Shown: piece by piece, positions 36,900-49,440 of the stretch | Layout: each line of letters opens with the position of its first letter | How positions within the stretch are numbered: position 1 is the first letter of the stretch | Position numbers and translations under genes: made by a program | From: Typha latifolia | Taxonomy: Eukaryota > Streptophyta > Magnoliopsida > Poales > Typhaceae | Reading direction: 5' to 3' | NCBI GenBank assembly: GCA_019914945.1 | Contig: CM034100.1 | Span: forward strand, 12,597,096 to 12,661,095 | DNA: 64,000 bases | Notes under the pieces: generated by a model | Told to the model about the DNA's origin: nothing | Database searches by the model: none | What the model saw: only the letters and a program-made list of their open reading frames with translations

Positions 36900-37560
36900 A
36901 TATTCAATGCCTTCAACGAGGGAAAAGGGGTGGTCGACATTTCTCTCTAAATGGACTCGTCAATAGTCCCAAGTCTCAACACATTATCCTACATGAGAGA
37001 CCTCGGAGATGAGAGACTGAGGGGACACTATATGCAATGGTGAGTTTATAACATATTGCCGGAGAGATTTGTTGCCATCTCCACCTCGAGAAGGGTTATT
37101 AATCATGAGAGAAACGACACAAAGATTGGAGAAATGCGGCTTCAGCATCTCTATCAGCTACAAACACATATAGAAGAAAAGTTGCTCCTTACCTTCACTT
37201 CCAAGCATCCTCCATACATACTATCATTGAGTTCATGTTTAATACGATCATATAAGTAGTATCTTAGCATCCGCTCAAAGCAAACCTAAATCTCTTGATT
37301 TGATCCATTTAGAAGAGAGACTGAAAGCAAAGCAATCATCAGTTTAATAATATCAATATAAGTTCTTAAGCATATGAACCTCATCTATTTAGCAACTTCG
37401 ACTATGTTGAAGGTGACAAGGTCTCCAATCTTTTATGTAAAGGCTTGAGTAACTTTCATGGACATGTATTCCAATGGGAGTTCATGAAACTGCACCCAGA
37501 ATTCAAAATAGGTGAAGTTCCACTAACCAGAGGGAAGGTTTGGTTGGAAGGGTGCTATGA
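36900..37560 (-). mobile_element. LINE-2, ORF1 remnant (DUF4283-like)
   Basis: On the - strand from 37560: FEFWVQFHELPLEYMS, then KIGDLV, VEVAK and a YIDI-type strand, the pattern of the DUF4283/gag-like ORF1 of plant L1 elements (family W.Q...LP..Y.......IG...G...VD). Stops interrupt it. With ORF2 pieces below, it shows that LINE-2 was originally near full length. Bases 36301-36899 are the ORF1-ORF2 interval and hold no other feature I recognise. Confidence 0.7.
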
Positions 37561-37577
37561 CAAAAAAATCCTAAAGT

Positions 37578-37693
37578 GGTATACCATAGATGTCCCATGG
37601 TCACTTTAGGACGATGACAAGATTCCTCTCTCAAGAACTCAAAATAGTTTGTTATTCATCATCCTAAAGTGACCAGGGGACATCTGTGGTATA
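37578..37693. repeat. Foldback: ~38-bp inverted repeat upstream of MATE-2
   Basis: Arms 37578-37616 and 37657-37693 are inverted copies (one reads TAGATGTCCCATGGTCACTT, the other, reversed, CAGATGTCCCCTGGTCACTT) with few mismatches, around a ~40-base spacer. It lies at the ORF1 edge of LINE-2, about 190 bases before the MATE-2 start. It could be a tiny foldback element or a hairpin RNA source. Confidence 0.75.
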
Positions 37694-37814
37694 TGTTGTT
37701 TACCTTTGCCCAGTGAAATCTATGGCTTTGAGCATATGCCATTACCATTCCGATAAATAAAACTTCTAGGGATGCCTGTTTTGGTGAAATAGTCACCAAA
37801 AGTTCCAACTTCTC

Positions 37815-37823
37815 TATAAATAG
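37815..37823 (+). promoter_or_regulatory. TATA box of MATE-2
   Basis: TATAAATAG in the same setting as in MATE-1, about 70 bases before the start codon. The promoter core therefore survives in front of a broken gene. Confidence 0.65.
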
Positions 37824-37885
37824 CAAGCACCATTTGTAATCTAGAGAGAATTGGAGAGAGACAAGCGGCTTAAAGCCTTAATGCA

Positions 37886-40800
37886 ATGGGAGAAAAGATG
37901 GAAAAGCCAAACATGGAGTCTCCTCTCCTCACAAGCTCTGGTAGTAAGGAAGAAGGGAAGTTGTTAACGGAAGTAAAGAAGCAGCTATTCCTAGCAGGGC
38001 CACTGATAGCGGGAACCGTCCTGCAGAACATTATCCAGACGATATCAATCATGTTTGTTGGCCATCTTGGGGAGCTCTCTCTCTTAGTTGCTTCCATGGC
38101 CGCTGTGAGATTTGAATGATATGGTATGTGGGATTTGGGGATCACTGGTTTTAGCTTGTTGGTATGTGGGATTCTTCTTTCTTATGTGCTATGTATTAAT
38201 GCATATTATGAGTACTTCGAGGACTACCCATCTTAGCCTTTTGTCCCCTGATTATTTGAAAGGTAAGAGAAACTATTCAAGTTGAATCCTTGGATCTGAA
38301 TCCATTTAAGTGAAGGATAATCTTCAGAATTCTGGTAGCGTGAGCTCTCAGGACAGAGTTTTTGGCTGAAAAGGCTATCAGAGTTGGGCAATTATATTCA
38401 TATATCTTATTCTCTGGTTTTGTTCCTTTACAGATGCAATGGATGGAGTCCTACAAAATTATCAGTGGTGGGGAGAGTGAGGTCATATAGAATACAGTTG
38501 GAAAATTCTGTGAGATTCTGTTTGGAGCTATATCTAATTTAAATTAACAATACCATTGCAAGATACCTTGGGTATGTTTGAAGTTCTTTGATCTGGAACA
38601 GAACGTCTCCAGTCTACCTAAAGAGTGGAAAAGAAAGTGCACTTAGATTAATATTCTAGTACAATAACTCCTTTTGTAGTACGGTTAAAAACTATGTGGA
38701 ATCAGAGGAATACTATTGCAGGTTGCAGATACAATCCTTGTTCTTACCTCAAAAGTTAGGTCATATACAAGTTTGAAAAAGCGTTTAACAGTAATTCGAA
38801 GTGTGTTAATTTGAATGATATTTGCAAATTTTTGTTACCTTTCCAACTAATAATGGGGTGTTCTATTGCATGAGGCTCCAAAACAAAATGTTGGAGAGGG
38901 CTAGATGCGCACAATCTTACCCTTATAGTCAGACGGACTGTTTCCATAATCTGCACTTATGAAGAAGTTTCAAAGTAATGGTTGCTGTCTCATGTTAGTT
39001 CATAGCTCCCAAATCTAAATTCATATCTTGCTATAAAATATTTCAAGCAACTTGATGAATGACTGTATATGTTCTTAAAAGTGGCTGGAAGTAAAACTAC
39101 TTCTTAGCCATCATTGGGTGCTATTAATGTTGTTGCAATACCAAAATGAAATTAGGGCATTAATAGGTGCTAATGATGCTTATGTTGATATTTGTCTTAC
39201 TATAATGATTCATGTTCTTTGTTCTCCTGTCGAAGCATTTTACTGTTGAAGTTTTCAGTTTTCTCTTTTTTCTCTTTGAGGATAACCGTTACAGTTGTGT
39301 GAATAAAATTGTTTCTTTGTTCTGTGGTTAGATGGGAATGGGAAGCGCTTTGGATACGTTGTGCGGCCAAGCCTTTGGAGCAAAACAATTCTATATGCTT
39401 GGCATTCATATGCAAAGGGCAATGCTAATCCTTATGCTTGTAAGCATTCCACTTGCCATTATTTGGGCCTGCACTGGCCAAATTCTTCTTTTATGTGGGC
39501 AAGATCCAGAGATAGCAAACGAAGCTGGAGTATATTCTCGATGGATGATCCCATCTCTTTTGCATATGGTCTTCTTCAGTGCCATGTTAGGTTCCTGCTG
39601 ACCCAAAATATTGTTTTTCCCATAATGCTAAGCTCCGGGATTACTGCCATGCTTCATATACTTGTCTGCTGGATATTGGTATACCAATTAGGCCTTGGCA
39701 GCAAAGGTGCAGCCCTTGGAAATGGAATCTCTAATTGGATTATTTTGTTATTATTGGCACTTTATGTTAGACTATCAAATAACTGCAAGAAAACTTGGAC
39801 TGGCTTTTCAAAAGAGGCTTTGCACGATATCCTCAACTTCACCGATTAGCTGTTCCATCAGCATTGATGGTTTGGTAAGAAAAATAGCATATCCATTTGA
39901 GTAACAATTAGGTACTTTGAATTGCTATCCTAAGTGTATCTTAATTAAAAATTGAGACAGCTTGGGGTGGTGGTCATTCGAGTTTCTAGTACTTCTTTCT
40001 AGTCTTCTCCCTGATCTGAAATTAGAGACATCGGTGCTATCAATAAGGTGAGAGCAGATCTTATATATTTTTTGCCTTTTATTGCTTTGATGAAACACTC
40101 TTTAGGATGTTCTCTAGGTTCCCGAATTAACATATCTAATGCTTCTTAGTTAAGTTAGCACATATATCAATGTTCACTACTTCTCTGATAGTCTTTTGGT
40201 CCTTTAACTAAAAGCTTCTCATTTCCTCAGCCTGAACACAGCTTCAGAAGTCTACATGGTCCCTTTTGGTCTTAGTGCTGCAATAAGGTTAGTTTAATAT
40301 AGATCTTCTTGACTATCTTCTCTACCATCTTTAACTTCGCATAGTACTTTTTCCTTTCCACAATACTCGAGTCTCAAATGAACTCGGTGCTGGACGTGGA
40401 CAAGCTGCTAGTTTAGTTGTACGCGTAGTGTTATTCTTGGCTATTTAAGAAGGCTTGGTAGTGGGATTGGCCCTAGTTTTGCTACGTGGTATCTAGGGAT
40501 ATGCAAACAGCAATGAAAAGGAAGTGGTGAAATATGTAGCTACTATGTTGCCAATTCTTGCAACATCCAACATATTTGATGGAATTCAATGTGTTCTTTC
40601 AGGTAAATGACATCCTCTACTTTGTGATCAGTTTCTTATTCTAATCATTATAGATTAAATACTTGATTTTCAACATGTAGGAGTTGCCAGAGGATGTGGT
40701 TGGCAGAAGATTGGTGTTTTTGTTAATCTTGGAGCATTTTATATTTTAGGCCTACCTTCAGCTATTCTTTTAGATTTTGTCTTTCATCTGTGAGGATAGG

Positions 40801-41464
40801 TGATTTTCTTTCCATTTTCTTTTTGATTCCAATTTTTGGTTAATCATAGTGTTAATCTCAAACTGATAGACACGTATGACAATGAACAGGGACTTTGGCT
40901 AGGAATCATATGTGGCATTTTTCCACAAGCATTGATTTTTTTGGCCATTACCCTATGCACTGACTGGGAGAAAGAAGTAAAGTGTTCATGTTTTCTTGTA
41001 CTAAATTACTTTTCCTTTATACAATTGCTCACAATTCCATAGATGGTAAACTTTGCATGCTGTGGGGATATATTACTATTGTTGAAAATCTTTCATTGAA
41101 AAGTTGTTGGAGTTTCTTCAAAAGTCGCCATATTTTAACCTCTGCCTCATTTAAATTTTTAGAATTTCCATTACCAAGAATCTCTAATGTGCTCATCTCA
41201 GCTATTTAAACCATATAAAAAGTTGTCATATGATATGAGGTCAACAATACAAAACATTTATTTTTCAAATAAATCATAACAATTGTAACAATGGTTGCTA
41301 AGGGGCAAACACATTTGGCAATGCAAAAATTATTAAATTTTCCATCTGTTTTTCTTTGTATAGTTCGTATTATCTGCATCTGATGAAGTTCTATTTATTT
41401 CCAGGCAAGGAAGGCAGAGGATAGGGTATTCAGCTCCACCATCCCCACAGACATAGTAAAATGA
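37886..41464 (+). pseudogene. MATE efflux transporter, pseudogene (MATE-2)
   Basis: Tandem copy of MATE-1 with all eight exon counterparts in order, highly similar in sequence. Exon 1 runs from 37886 (or the ATG at 37898 that aligns with MATE-1). Near 38100 the [13 protein letters not shown] segment is replaced by a longer stretch containing TGA; this stretch repeats GGTATGTGGGATT from the intron-1 donor downstream, so it looks like a local duplication. Exon 2 (39332 to about 39875) has two one-base deletions, at SLFAYG (near 39559) and at FTRLAV (near 39843). The acceptor of exon 5 is mutated (CACAGT to CACAAT, near 40363). Exon 5 has a TAA near 40446, and exon 6 a TGA near 40791. The last exon (41405-41464) still ends cleanly. 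So several independent lesions kill the reading frame. MATE-1 at 13906 is the intact relative. Confidence 0.9.
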
Positions 41465-42564
41465 TGTATCAAGTAGTAAATAGTAAATCCAACCTTTCCA
41501 TCTTGGACACAGATCAAAGTATCATATTCCAAGATACAGAGCACTGGTACTTTGACATACAGTATTGGAAATCTTTTTTTATCTTTTTGAGAAGGGTCGA
41601 TTAGCAGTTTTAACTTTGTTAGCATAAGGTTATGATTTTGATTATTAATTATTATAATTTGTCATTGTGATAGATCTTTTGAGTAGAAAAATAAACTCCT
41701 TCCCAAGAAGTGGTATTAGATCTTTTGTTGGTTATTTGACAAAATTCTCTAAAGAGCTATAAAAGTGAACATAAATAGAAGTTTAATTAGTACTAATTGG
41801 AGGACATTGAACGGTAATATACTAAACTTGTTCTATTGTAAAGAAATGCTTCTATTGTAAAGAAATGCATGTTACATCAGAAAGCAATGATAGTCGAAGG
41901 ACAAGATACTAGACGGTCCATTGCATATGGTAGTATAATCCTTGAGGGGCATTACATGCAGAATTGCAGATGAATGGGTACCAAACTGTGATGTGTTTGA
42001 AGTTTGACGTTCTTTTGAAGATTGGTGGAAAACATGATTTTATAGAACACATCATGACGATATGTCGATATGACCATGTTTTTTCTTTTTTTTCAAACAA
42101 GAACTACCATTTAGTGCCTCGAATAAGAAATTTTATTATTTCTGGAAGATTTTGCTTTCCTTGAAGACTTAATAGAAGTTGGAATTGAATTCCATTACTT
42201 CCTGCATGATTAGTGTTTCAGACTTTAGTGTTTCGAATTCGAGTACAAAATTTCATATTTTTGAAAGATATGTTTTTCTCAATTTGGAGTTTATATAATC
42301 TTGATTTCTCTATAAATTGTTATGTAGGCTTTGGGTGGAAGTAGTTCAGAGCAACTTTCCTTCAATAAACTATTTTTTTTCTTCCCTTTTTCTTACAGCT
42401 GCTTGAGAGATTCAAACATCATGCTCTGTCTTAACAATCTGCAATTCAAATACCAGAAGCCAATAAGCTTTATCTCATGGCTCTAGTAAAGTTTCAGATG
42501 TAATTATTTTGTTCTGTAGTTGACTGATTATATCAAGAATCGAGTGGAATATGAATGAATCAGA
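41465..42564. other. Convergent spacer between MATE-2 and GT61-1
   Basis: Holds the 3' flanks of both genes. The 42510-42564 segment recurs at 54572-54645 after GT61-2, so it is part of the GT61 3' UTR. No other gene is seen. Confidence 0.6.
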
Positions 42565-45500
42565 CTATATCTTTGTCTCCTGTTTGACAGAGTGAAGAAC
42601 TTGTACTAGAAGACTTCTGAATCTACTAACATCAAGCTTTACTTTCTGTTCGTTTAGGAATATTGACCACAATGTATTGAATCCCAGCTTGTGAATTGAG
42701 ATTGGATCCTTAAATACTGCATGGTCTCGTGGATACCTTTCTGTCAAAGTACTCTCTTCTTCTCTGATTTCATAGTCCACATACCTTATCCCCATATCTG
42801 GGGCTGGCTCGCCGAAAATGTACCTGCATCCATCTGACCCAACACCCCAAGGGATTATCTGAATTAGTGTTGCATTGGTTGGAAGGAAGAGCATGTTAGT
42901 TAATCCAGCCCCATGCACCCCCATCATCACATCGCAGGAGTTAACCACCTGTGCAAATCTTGACAGGTCGTTGGTTTCTTCTGGTCCAGCAGTTATCACT
43001 TTGTACCCAACTCTTTTAGCCATTTCTATCACTTCCTTCTCATTTGTCAGTGACCTTGATCCCTTCCTTAGTACTATCAGTAGCCTTGGCTTTCTCCTTG
43101 ACTGCTTACTGATACTCTTCGTGTAACTTCTTTTCAATAAGAAGATCGTCCTTAAGAAGTTCCTGAAATCAGTGATGGAGTACCCATTTGGAGACTTAGA
43201 AGGATCAATGCCCAATACCTTATGGCTCTTCAGACCCACATGAACAAAGGGGAAACAATGCACCATGTTGTCAGTATCTAAGTTGATGACTTGATAATCT
43301 GAAAGGCGTTGCAGGATCCATTGATACTTGTTGACCCACTGCCAGTTGAAGTTGGTAACTAGAAACTGAACCTTTCCATTGTATTGGCGAGAGGTGATGA
43401 AGAGGGGTATCACCACGTCACTGAAGTCGTGGAAGTAGTTACCGACAAATCCACCTGTGGAGAAGACGATAGCGGTGATGTCATGTTTTACATTGCAACT
43501 AGGAATTTGTCCATGGTTGAAAGCTGATTTCAGTGTGAACTCCTTGATGGGTTCCATGGTGGTAGCTTCCCATTTCCGTGTATATGGTCTGATCTTCCAT
43601 GTAGTGTTTTCTGACTGAAATTGAGTTGGTGAAACTTCTATAATGGTTGATGAACTACCAAGAACTCTTATGTCGCCATCCATGGAGCAAGTATCTGATC
43701 TCATCTGAGTAAAATCACAGTTCACTTTGCCCTTTTGAATAGGAACATCTGCATTCGAGTATAGAAAATTATTAGAATGATGAAAAGAGTAACATAAGTA
43801 CAGGTTCTTAAAACCAGTATTTTTGCTTTTCCTGTATGTATTCTCTTTGTCGCCATTTCTGACATGTAATCGTTAGCTTAAAGTTCATGTATACCTGAAA
43901 CTGTGGGATACTGCTCATGTCTCTCATCTGTATGCGAGAATTGCCTCACTTCAGAATCTGCATGAAGTTTTTTCACATGTTAGCTGATGCTATTTTTCTT
44001 GCATGATAGATGATATTGACATATATGTCAGCAGAAATATGCACTTATGACTTACCTACTAGAGATTTATTCTCTCCTAGCTTTTCCTTGAAATCGCTCA
44101 CTAGGGATGAGTTTTCTTCTAATTTTCCATTTATATCAAGGGGGGGTGTTGACATTAACGAAGCTGGAATTAATGAACAGATGAAATTTGTATTGATATG
44201 CAGTTGAAATTTATACATTTATAAATAGATATTATCAAAGTTTGAAATTTATAAATAGATTCCTCGTTAACCAAGAGGTTCCACCAACCTGCATCTGTGC
44301 TATTCCTGTTCTCCTCTCCTTCCTTTGAAATTTCTTCTCCTGCAATGTGACTTGGCTCTTTCAGTCAATTGTTCTATTTTCTGTCTATTGTTATAAACAC
44401 TGTATAATATATAACTTTTTCTTCCTCTGTACATATATAGCTTGATAGATCAGTTGTTCATCATGCATTGTAAATTTGTATAATAAGTATGTATAGCTAC
44501 ATAGCTTCATTTCAATTTGTCCTTCTGTCGATGTGATGACAAACTCCACCTTCAACTACGAACAAGAAATACTCTTAGCAGCAATTATTGTTTAAACATA
44601 ATTTGGCCCTTGATATGTTACTCGGTCACTTTGTATTACCATCAAAATGGTGCGAACCGAGTCAAGTCGGATCGCATTATAAGAAAATTGGGCTCGATGA
44701 ATTGAATCTATTTATTTTTTAATTAATTCATAATGTAAGCCCTTAAGATAATTCTAATTATATTATGTAAGCTCATAAGGCAACTCTTAATTTGAGTCAT
44801 GTAAGCTTTTTAGAGTTAGTCTTAGTAGGACTTATTATATCTGACCTCTATATATTTGAGCGATTTGGTTCATTTATTTAATTATACAAACATCCAATGA
44901 AGAATTAAGAATTATATTTTAGCATTCGATTATCTTAGGAGTAAGAGTAAGATAATCTAAGAGTAGAAATAAATTAATCATAAATGTTTATTTTCTTAAG
45001 AGTTATGTTATGATCCGACCATGAGAGCCGAGTTAGTTAAGTCAGTTGAGTCAGTCGAGTCGAGTCAAATTGAGTTAGTTCTATCTTATTGTTTTAAATT
45101 CAAATAAATCGAATAATCTACATGTATATCCAATTCGCTAAAATCTTTACTCCTATAAATAGGAGTGGTCATATCTTAATTACGACAAATCGTGGAATGA
45201 TCCTGACTGCCACATGGCCAAACTCGACGGCCATGATCGTGAGAAATTTTCTTGAGCCAAGCCATGCTAGGGACTTTTCGTTGGGTGTCTCCGCTGCTAG
45301 GGCTCCACTGTAGTGGGACTATGGCCGCCAACCACAGCCGCTAGGGGCCGAAGGACCTGCTGGCAATGCACTATAGCTGCTGGGGCTCCACGATTTTCAT
45401 CTTCCACTGTTGCTCACCGCCACTCTACTATCGCAAGGACCCATTGGATGCCAATTGCCACCGGCCAAAGACCTTGCCCAGCCACCGCGAGCATCCATGC

Positions 45501-48500
45501 AGCCCATAGCGACACTCATAGGTCGAAAAATAATTTTAGCCATAGGGTTAGGTTTTTGGCTATTGAGTGGGAGAGATGAAGTGCATGTATCTTGATGCGT
45601 ACTGAATTTTCGTGATTCGACACAACCACCTTGTGTGAACCACTTTCGGACTTATGTGCATGCTTATGTGCATGACCTCGAGCCCGAGTACAATCCCAAG
45701 GATGACTAGTGGAACGATCTGGTGAACAGCGTCAACTAATTAAGTCGTATCTACATGCAGACCCCCACGATATGATGTTAACTTAAAGATCTAACTCGCA
45801 TACTAGTCACTTTGAGGAGAAGGTGTTGAAAGCATGATGGATTGTTATGATCCGACCATGGGAGTCAAGTCAGTTGAGTCAATTAAGTCAAGTCAAATTG
45901 AATTAGTGAGATAGCTTTATCTTCTTATTTTGAATTTTAAATAAATTAAATAATTCATATTTGGATCTAATCCGCTAGGATTTTACTCCTATAAATAGGA
46001 ATGGTCATGTGTTGATTATGATGAATCATGGAATGATTATTTAGTTAAGTTATTTTTATTATCTCGTCTTTATCTTTTATAATAGCCGTTTGATCGTCTT
46101 TATTTTTCTAGGAGTTACTCGTAACTGTAGAAGCTTTTCGATCATAAACCCTAGCTACTATCTTCCTTCAACAGCCACCCTACTTTACAGCCGTCCACCA
46201 CCACCTTTGGTCGTCCTTCACCCTTCGACTACTACCGCAACGTCGGATATTTACTATTCTATGCTATTCTGACATTCTTCCACTATTTTATTTATAACTT
46301 TTCATCTTGAAGTCAGATTCTTGTGAAACTAAAACCATTAGAACCTCAACTCTCGAAGCTACTAGCATACAAAATATCACAATTTTCTTACGTTTAGATT
46401 AATCCAGATTTGGTTCGTAACAAGTAGATCTAATATAGAATCTTAATTCTATATCTAAACCCTAGCCACCATCATCTCCACGAGCCACCATACCTAACAA
46501 CCATCCACCACCACTGTTGGCCATCCGCCACTTTCAACGACCGTCGTAATATCAGATAATTATCAATTTAGCTAGTGCTGACCTTCCTCTACTATTTTAG
46601 TTTTATCTTTTGACTCTGACCGCGAAATCACGCGAAACTAAGGCTATTAGATCTATGAATTCCAATGTTTTCTCCCATAAAAATATCATAATTTTTTTAC
46701 GTCCAAATTGTTCTAGACCTTATTTATAACACAAAAAGTAAAAAAAAAAAGTACCTGCACTTGGATTGCTCAGCTCCTTTTCTTCTTGGGGAAGAGGCCA
46801 ACGGGTTGAATGTTTATCTGCAAAGCATGCAAAGCACTTGCTAAGATGACTTTATAGTCTTCAAATCAAACTGATACAGACTGCGCAACATGTACAAATA
46901 CCTCCAGCTGAATCACTTTGTTTCTCCTTGATAAGAAGAGGTAATTTTGTCCGGCTATGCAGTATAATGGCATTGTTGAACAGAGTTATTCTCTTCAAAG
47001 ATATGTACCATGGGTTAAGGAATTACTTTTCTTCAGATTCAACTAACGCAAAGAAGAGGTTCATAAGAACTGGATTTGTTCCAATTTGCAGAAGTTTGCT
47101 GATTTGCTGCTTATTGTGACACATGAATTAAGCCCTTTGACTTACATAACTTTTCCTTCTAAACTATCACTATATTTTTTTACCCCTATTTTTGAGAGAG
47201 AAGTGAGGAGTTAACGATGTCTCAGTTAAATCATTGCGTGAGTTCGAACACCGGTATACTTATACAATGATGAGCCGCTTTAGCTATTCGAGCAATATCT
47301 CATTAGCTTCTAAATAATCACTATGTGGGGATTCAAATCTAGCAACCAGAACAAGATGGAGTAATTTTTTCTCATAATTGAAACTTATTGAACTAAATTT
47401 CAAACATAAGTTTCATGCTTTGTTCAACTGGACTAAAATCTCCTAGCTACTCAATCCCCTCATGGATATATATTTTTTTCCTCATGATTTCTTGATGCCT
47501 TGACATTCCGACCTCTTAATGGTGCCACTATATTAACAAGAAACCATTTCTTCTCTAAGGAAAGATCAGACCATATAAGATAAAGGCTTTTGAGTGTTTA
47601 AGAGGAAGCAATATGCTTATGATGGAAAATATTGATTCTAATAAGGACAGGGGATAGTTTGGTCATTTGTTCCACTAATCTTGGATGAAAGAAAGAATAA
47701 AATTAATTAATTGTGTTCCTAAGTCGATCAAGAATAAGCAAAAGAAACTATGGAAAACGACTCAAATACATTGTTCTTTGCTTAGCTTGCTTTCCTTATA
47801 GTTCATACGTCACAATCCATTAGTCGGTAGCCCTTATATAATAGCTACCACTTAAACATTGTGCCATTCTAATGTAGAATTTTTAAATCTCAAATGAGTG
47901 AACATATTAATTTAGCAGAAAAAGAAAAAGTCTTATCTCCATTTAGTATACTCAAGGTCCACAATATTGCAAATTGCCTAAATTACACATTCTTTTCTTT
48001 GTGGTTGTCTAATTTAATGTATATCCTTGTAATTTTCCAACCAACCTCCAAAAGAATCAACTTAATTATGCCATGCCTATCGTACCATTTCCTTGGCCTC
48101 CATTGATCTCCTCTTTGTGGGCTTTAGCCTTCAAAATAAACTCTTAGCTGTACAGATAACGATCTTGGCGATCTATTTATTGTCTTGATGAAGAATTTTT
48201 ATATCACTATCACCTTCTTCACCTCCATTTCATTTTCTACTAAAAGTACATAATCTCAACTTCGGAAATTGAGATAATTGATGTAAATTTATTTAAATAT
48301 TGGTGAGTAGGATTGTAAACAGGCTTCCGCCATTTGTTTGCAATCCTACTCCAAGAACAAGCAAGTGATCATTAACACTATGGCTATACTTTGAGAGAAA
48401 TATGAAATCTATGAAACTGCAAATAACCACGGAAAATGAACTTACAAATGGCGGAAGCCTGTGAATTGGACTTGAGAAGAGTGATTAGTATCGCAGGAAC

Positions 48501-48575
48501 TACGAGGAAACTGATGAGGATGGCGTAGCCAATCTCTTTCGGTTGGATTCTTGCGAAGCTATCATTTCTCTTCAT
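42565..48575 (-). CDS. GT61 family glycosyltransferase, copy 1 (GT61-1)
   Basis: Golgi type II enzyme of family GT61 (DUF563), which includes xylan arabinosyl- and xylosyltransferases. Proposed - strand exons: 48446-48575, 46755-46817, 44289-44339, 44056-44163, 43895-43957 and 42565-43748. All have GT-AG junctions in phase 1, giving 532 aa plus stop. Exon 1 has a short basic tail then a membrane anchor (AILISFLVVPAILITLL). Middle exons encode a polar acidic stem with possible N-glycosylation sites. The last exon is catalytic: CDFTQMRSDTCSMDGDIR at its start, FSTGGFVGNYFHDFSDV, LLIVLRKGSRSLTNEKEV and MMGVHGAGLTNMLFLP, the GT61 hallmark, then GCRYIFGEPAPDMGIRYVDY. A further exon-like block at 46902-46954, homologous to exon 2 of GT61-2, is 53 bp long and would break the frame, so it is left out. 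The substrate is inferred from family only. Confidence 0.88.
44645..46731. mobile_element. LTR-derived insertion in a GT61-1 intron
   Basis: The intron between exons at 46755 and 44339 is 2,415 bp; its counterpart in GT61-2 is 339 bp and matches it up to about 44640. The extra 2.1 kb is repeat-derived. A full-length LTR-like unit spans 45843-46731 (TGTTATGATCCGACC...TTATAACA, + orientation), and a second TGTTATGATCCGACC start lies at 45006. The 44700-45005 segment resembles 53490-53770. The ends of the 45843 unit lack matching target duplications, so it is part of a rearranged block. The LTR end is 20 bases from the splice donor at 46754. Short open frames at 45122-45595 follow GC-rich text and are not credible genes. 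Confidence 0.65.
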
Positions 48576-49440
48576 CTCTTAATCTCTTCTCAAGTTCTTG
48601 AAAGCTTACAGGTGACTTAGCTTTCTATGTATATATGTATATGTCTTATGATATAATGAGCTTGTCTTATCTAGACTTTGTCTCCAACCACTTGCTCTAG
48701 GAATAGATGCTCACTGAAAGGAGAGAGCTAACAACCAGCACCCCTTTCAAATGCGCATGCTTCATGCCCATTGTCATCTTCTTTTTAATAAATTCTCCTT
48801 CGCTTTGTTAATTAATTCTCTAACAAGGATCGAAGTTGAGAAGGAATTAACTTAACTTCTAATAAGAATTATTCTTTAAAGGAAATTCTTGTGTGTGAAT
48901 ATATATATCAGATTAAAATGCAAATGAGTTAGGTCAACTTCGGTGCGCAGGTGAATGAATCATAGTACATTCAATTGCAGTACAGAGAGATCTAAGTAGT
49001 TTTTGTAAACTACAAGCTTATAAAAACCTCAGCATTGGAGGTCAATCATTCCTAAATATTTGTACATGTCATTATCTTGCAGTATTTTATACTGCTAAAT
49101 GATGTTGAGAAGAAATATTATTTACAAAAGACAAAATGGAAATGGATTTGGAGAGCTGGAAGGATTGATATTTGCTACAATAATAGAACCAAAATATTGC
49201 AAGTCATACAGATGTTAACAGCCCACCTATATACTGAAAAGATACAAGCGCAGAGACTCACCAAATGATTGATTCAACATTTTGATCATTGAAGACCTGA
49301 AAGATATACAGAGGATGTGCTTTATAATGACTCAAATCTCATTTTTGGATTTATTTCCTTTGTTGATTTTATGTCAGCAGCTAGAGAATTGTACCTTTCC
49401 CATTATCTAAGATCTAGCTTGATATGTAGCTGAGTGAAAT
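48576..49440. other. Upstream region of GT61-1
   Basis: Probable promoter of GT61-1. The first ~250 bases (leader with TATGTATATATG and the text after it) recur upstream of GT61-2 at 59893-60180, so promoter and gene were copied together. Nothing else is recognised. Confidence 0.5.

Noticed and set aside
42875..43126. Open frames on the + strand opposite the GT61 catalytic exons (also 54905-55189 and 55429-55695)
   Set aside because: Antisense shadows of the well-conserved GT61 exons; the same shadow appears in both paralogs.
45122..45595. Small + strand open frames in the GT61-1 intron
   Set aside because: Within the LTR-derived insertion; the text resembles CCACC/GCCGCC-rich LTR leader sequence found in three other places.
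49077..49268. 63-codon open frame upstream of GT61-1
   Set aside because: No domain, no counterpart upstream of GT61-2 and a composition like the surrounding spacer.
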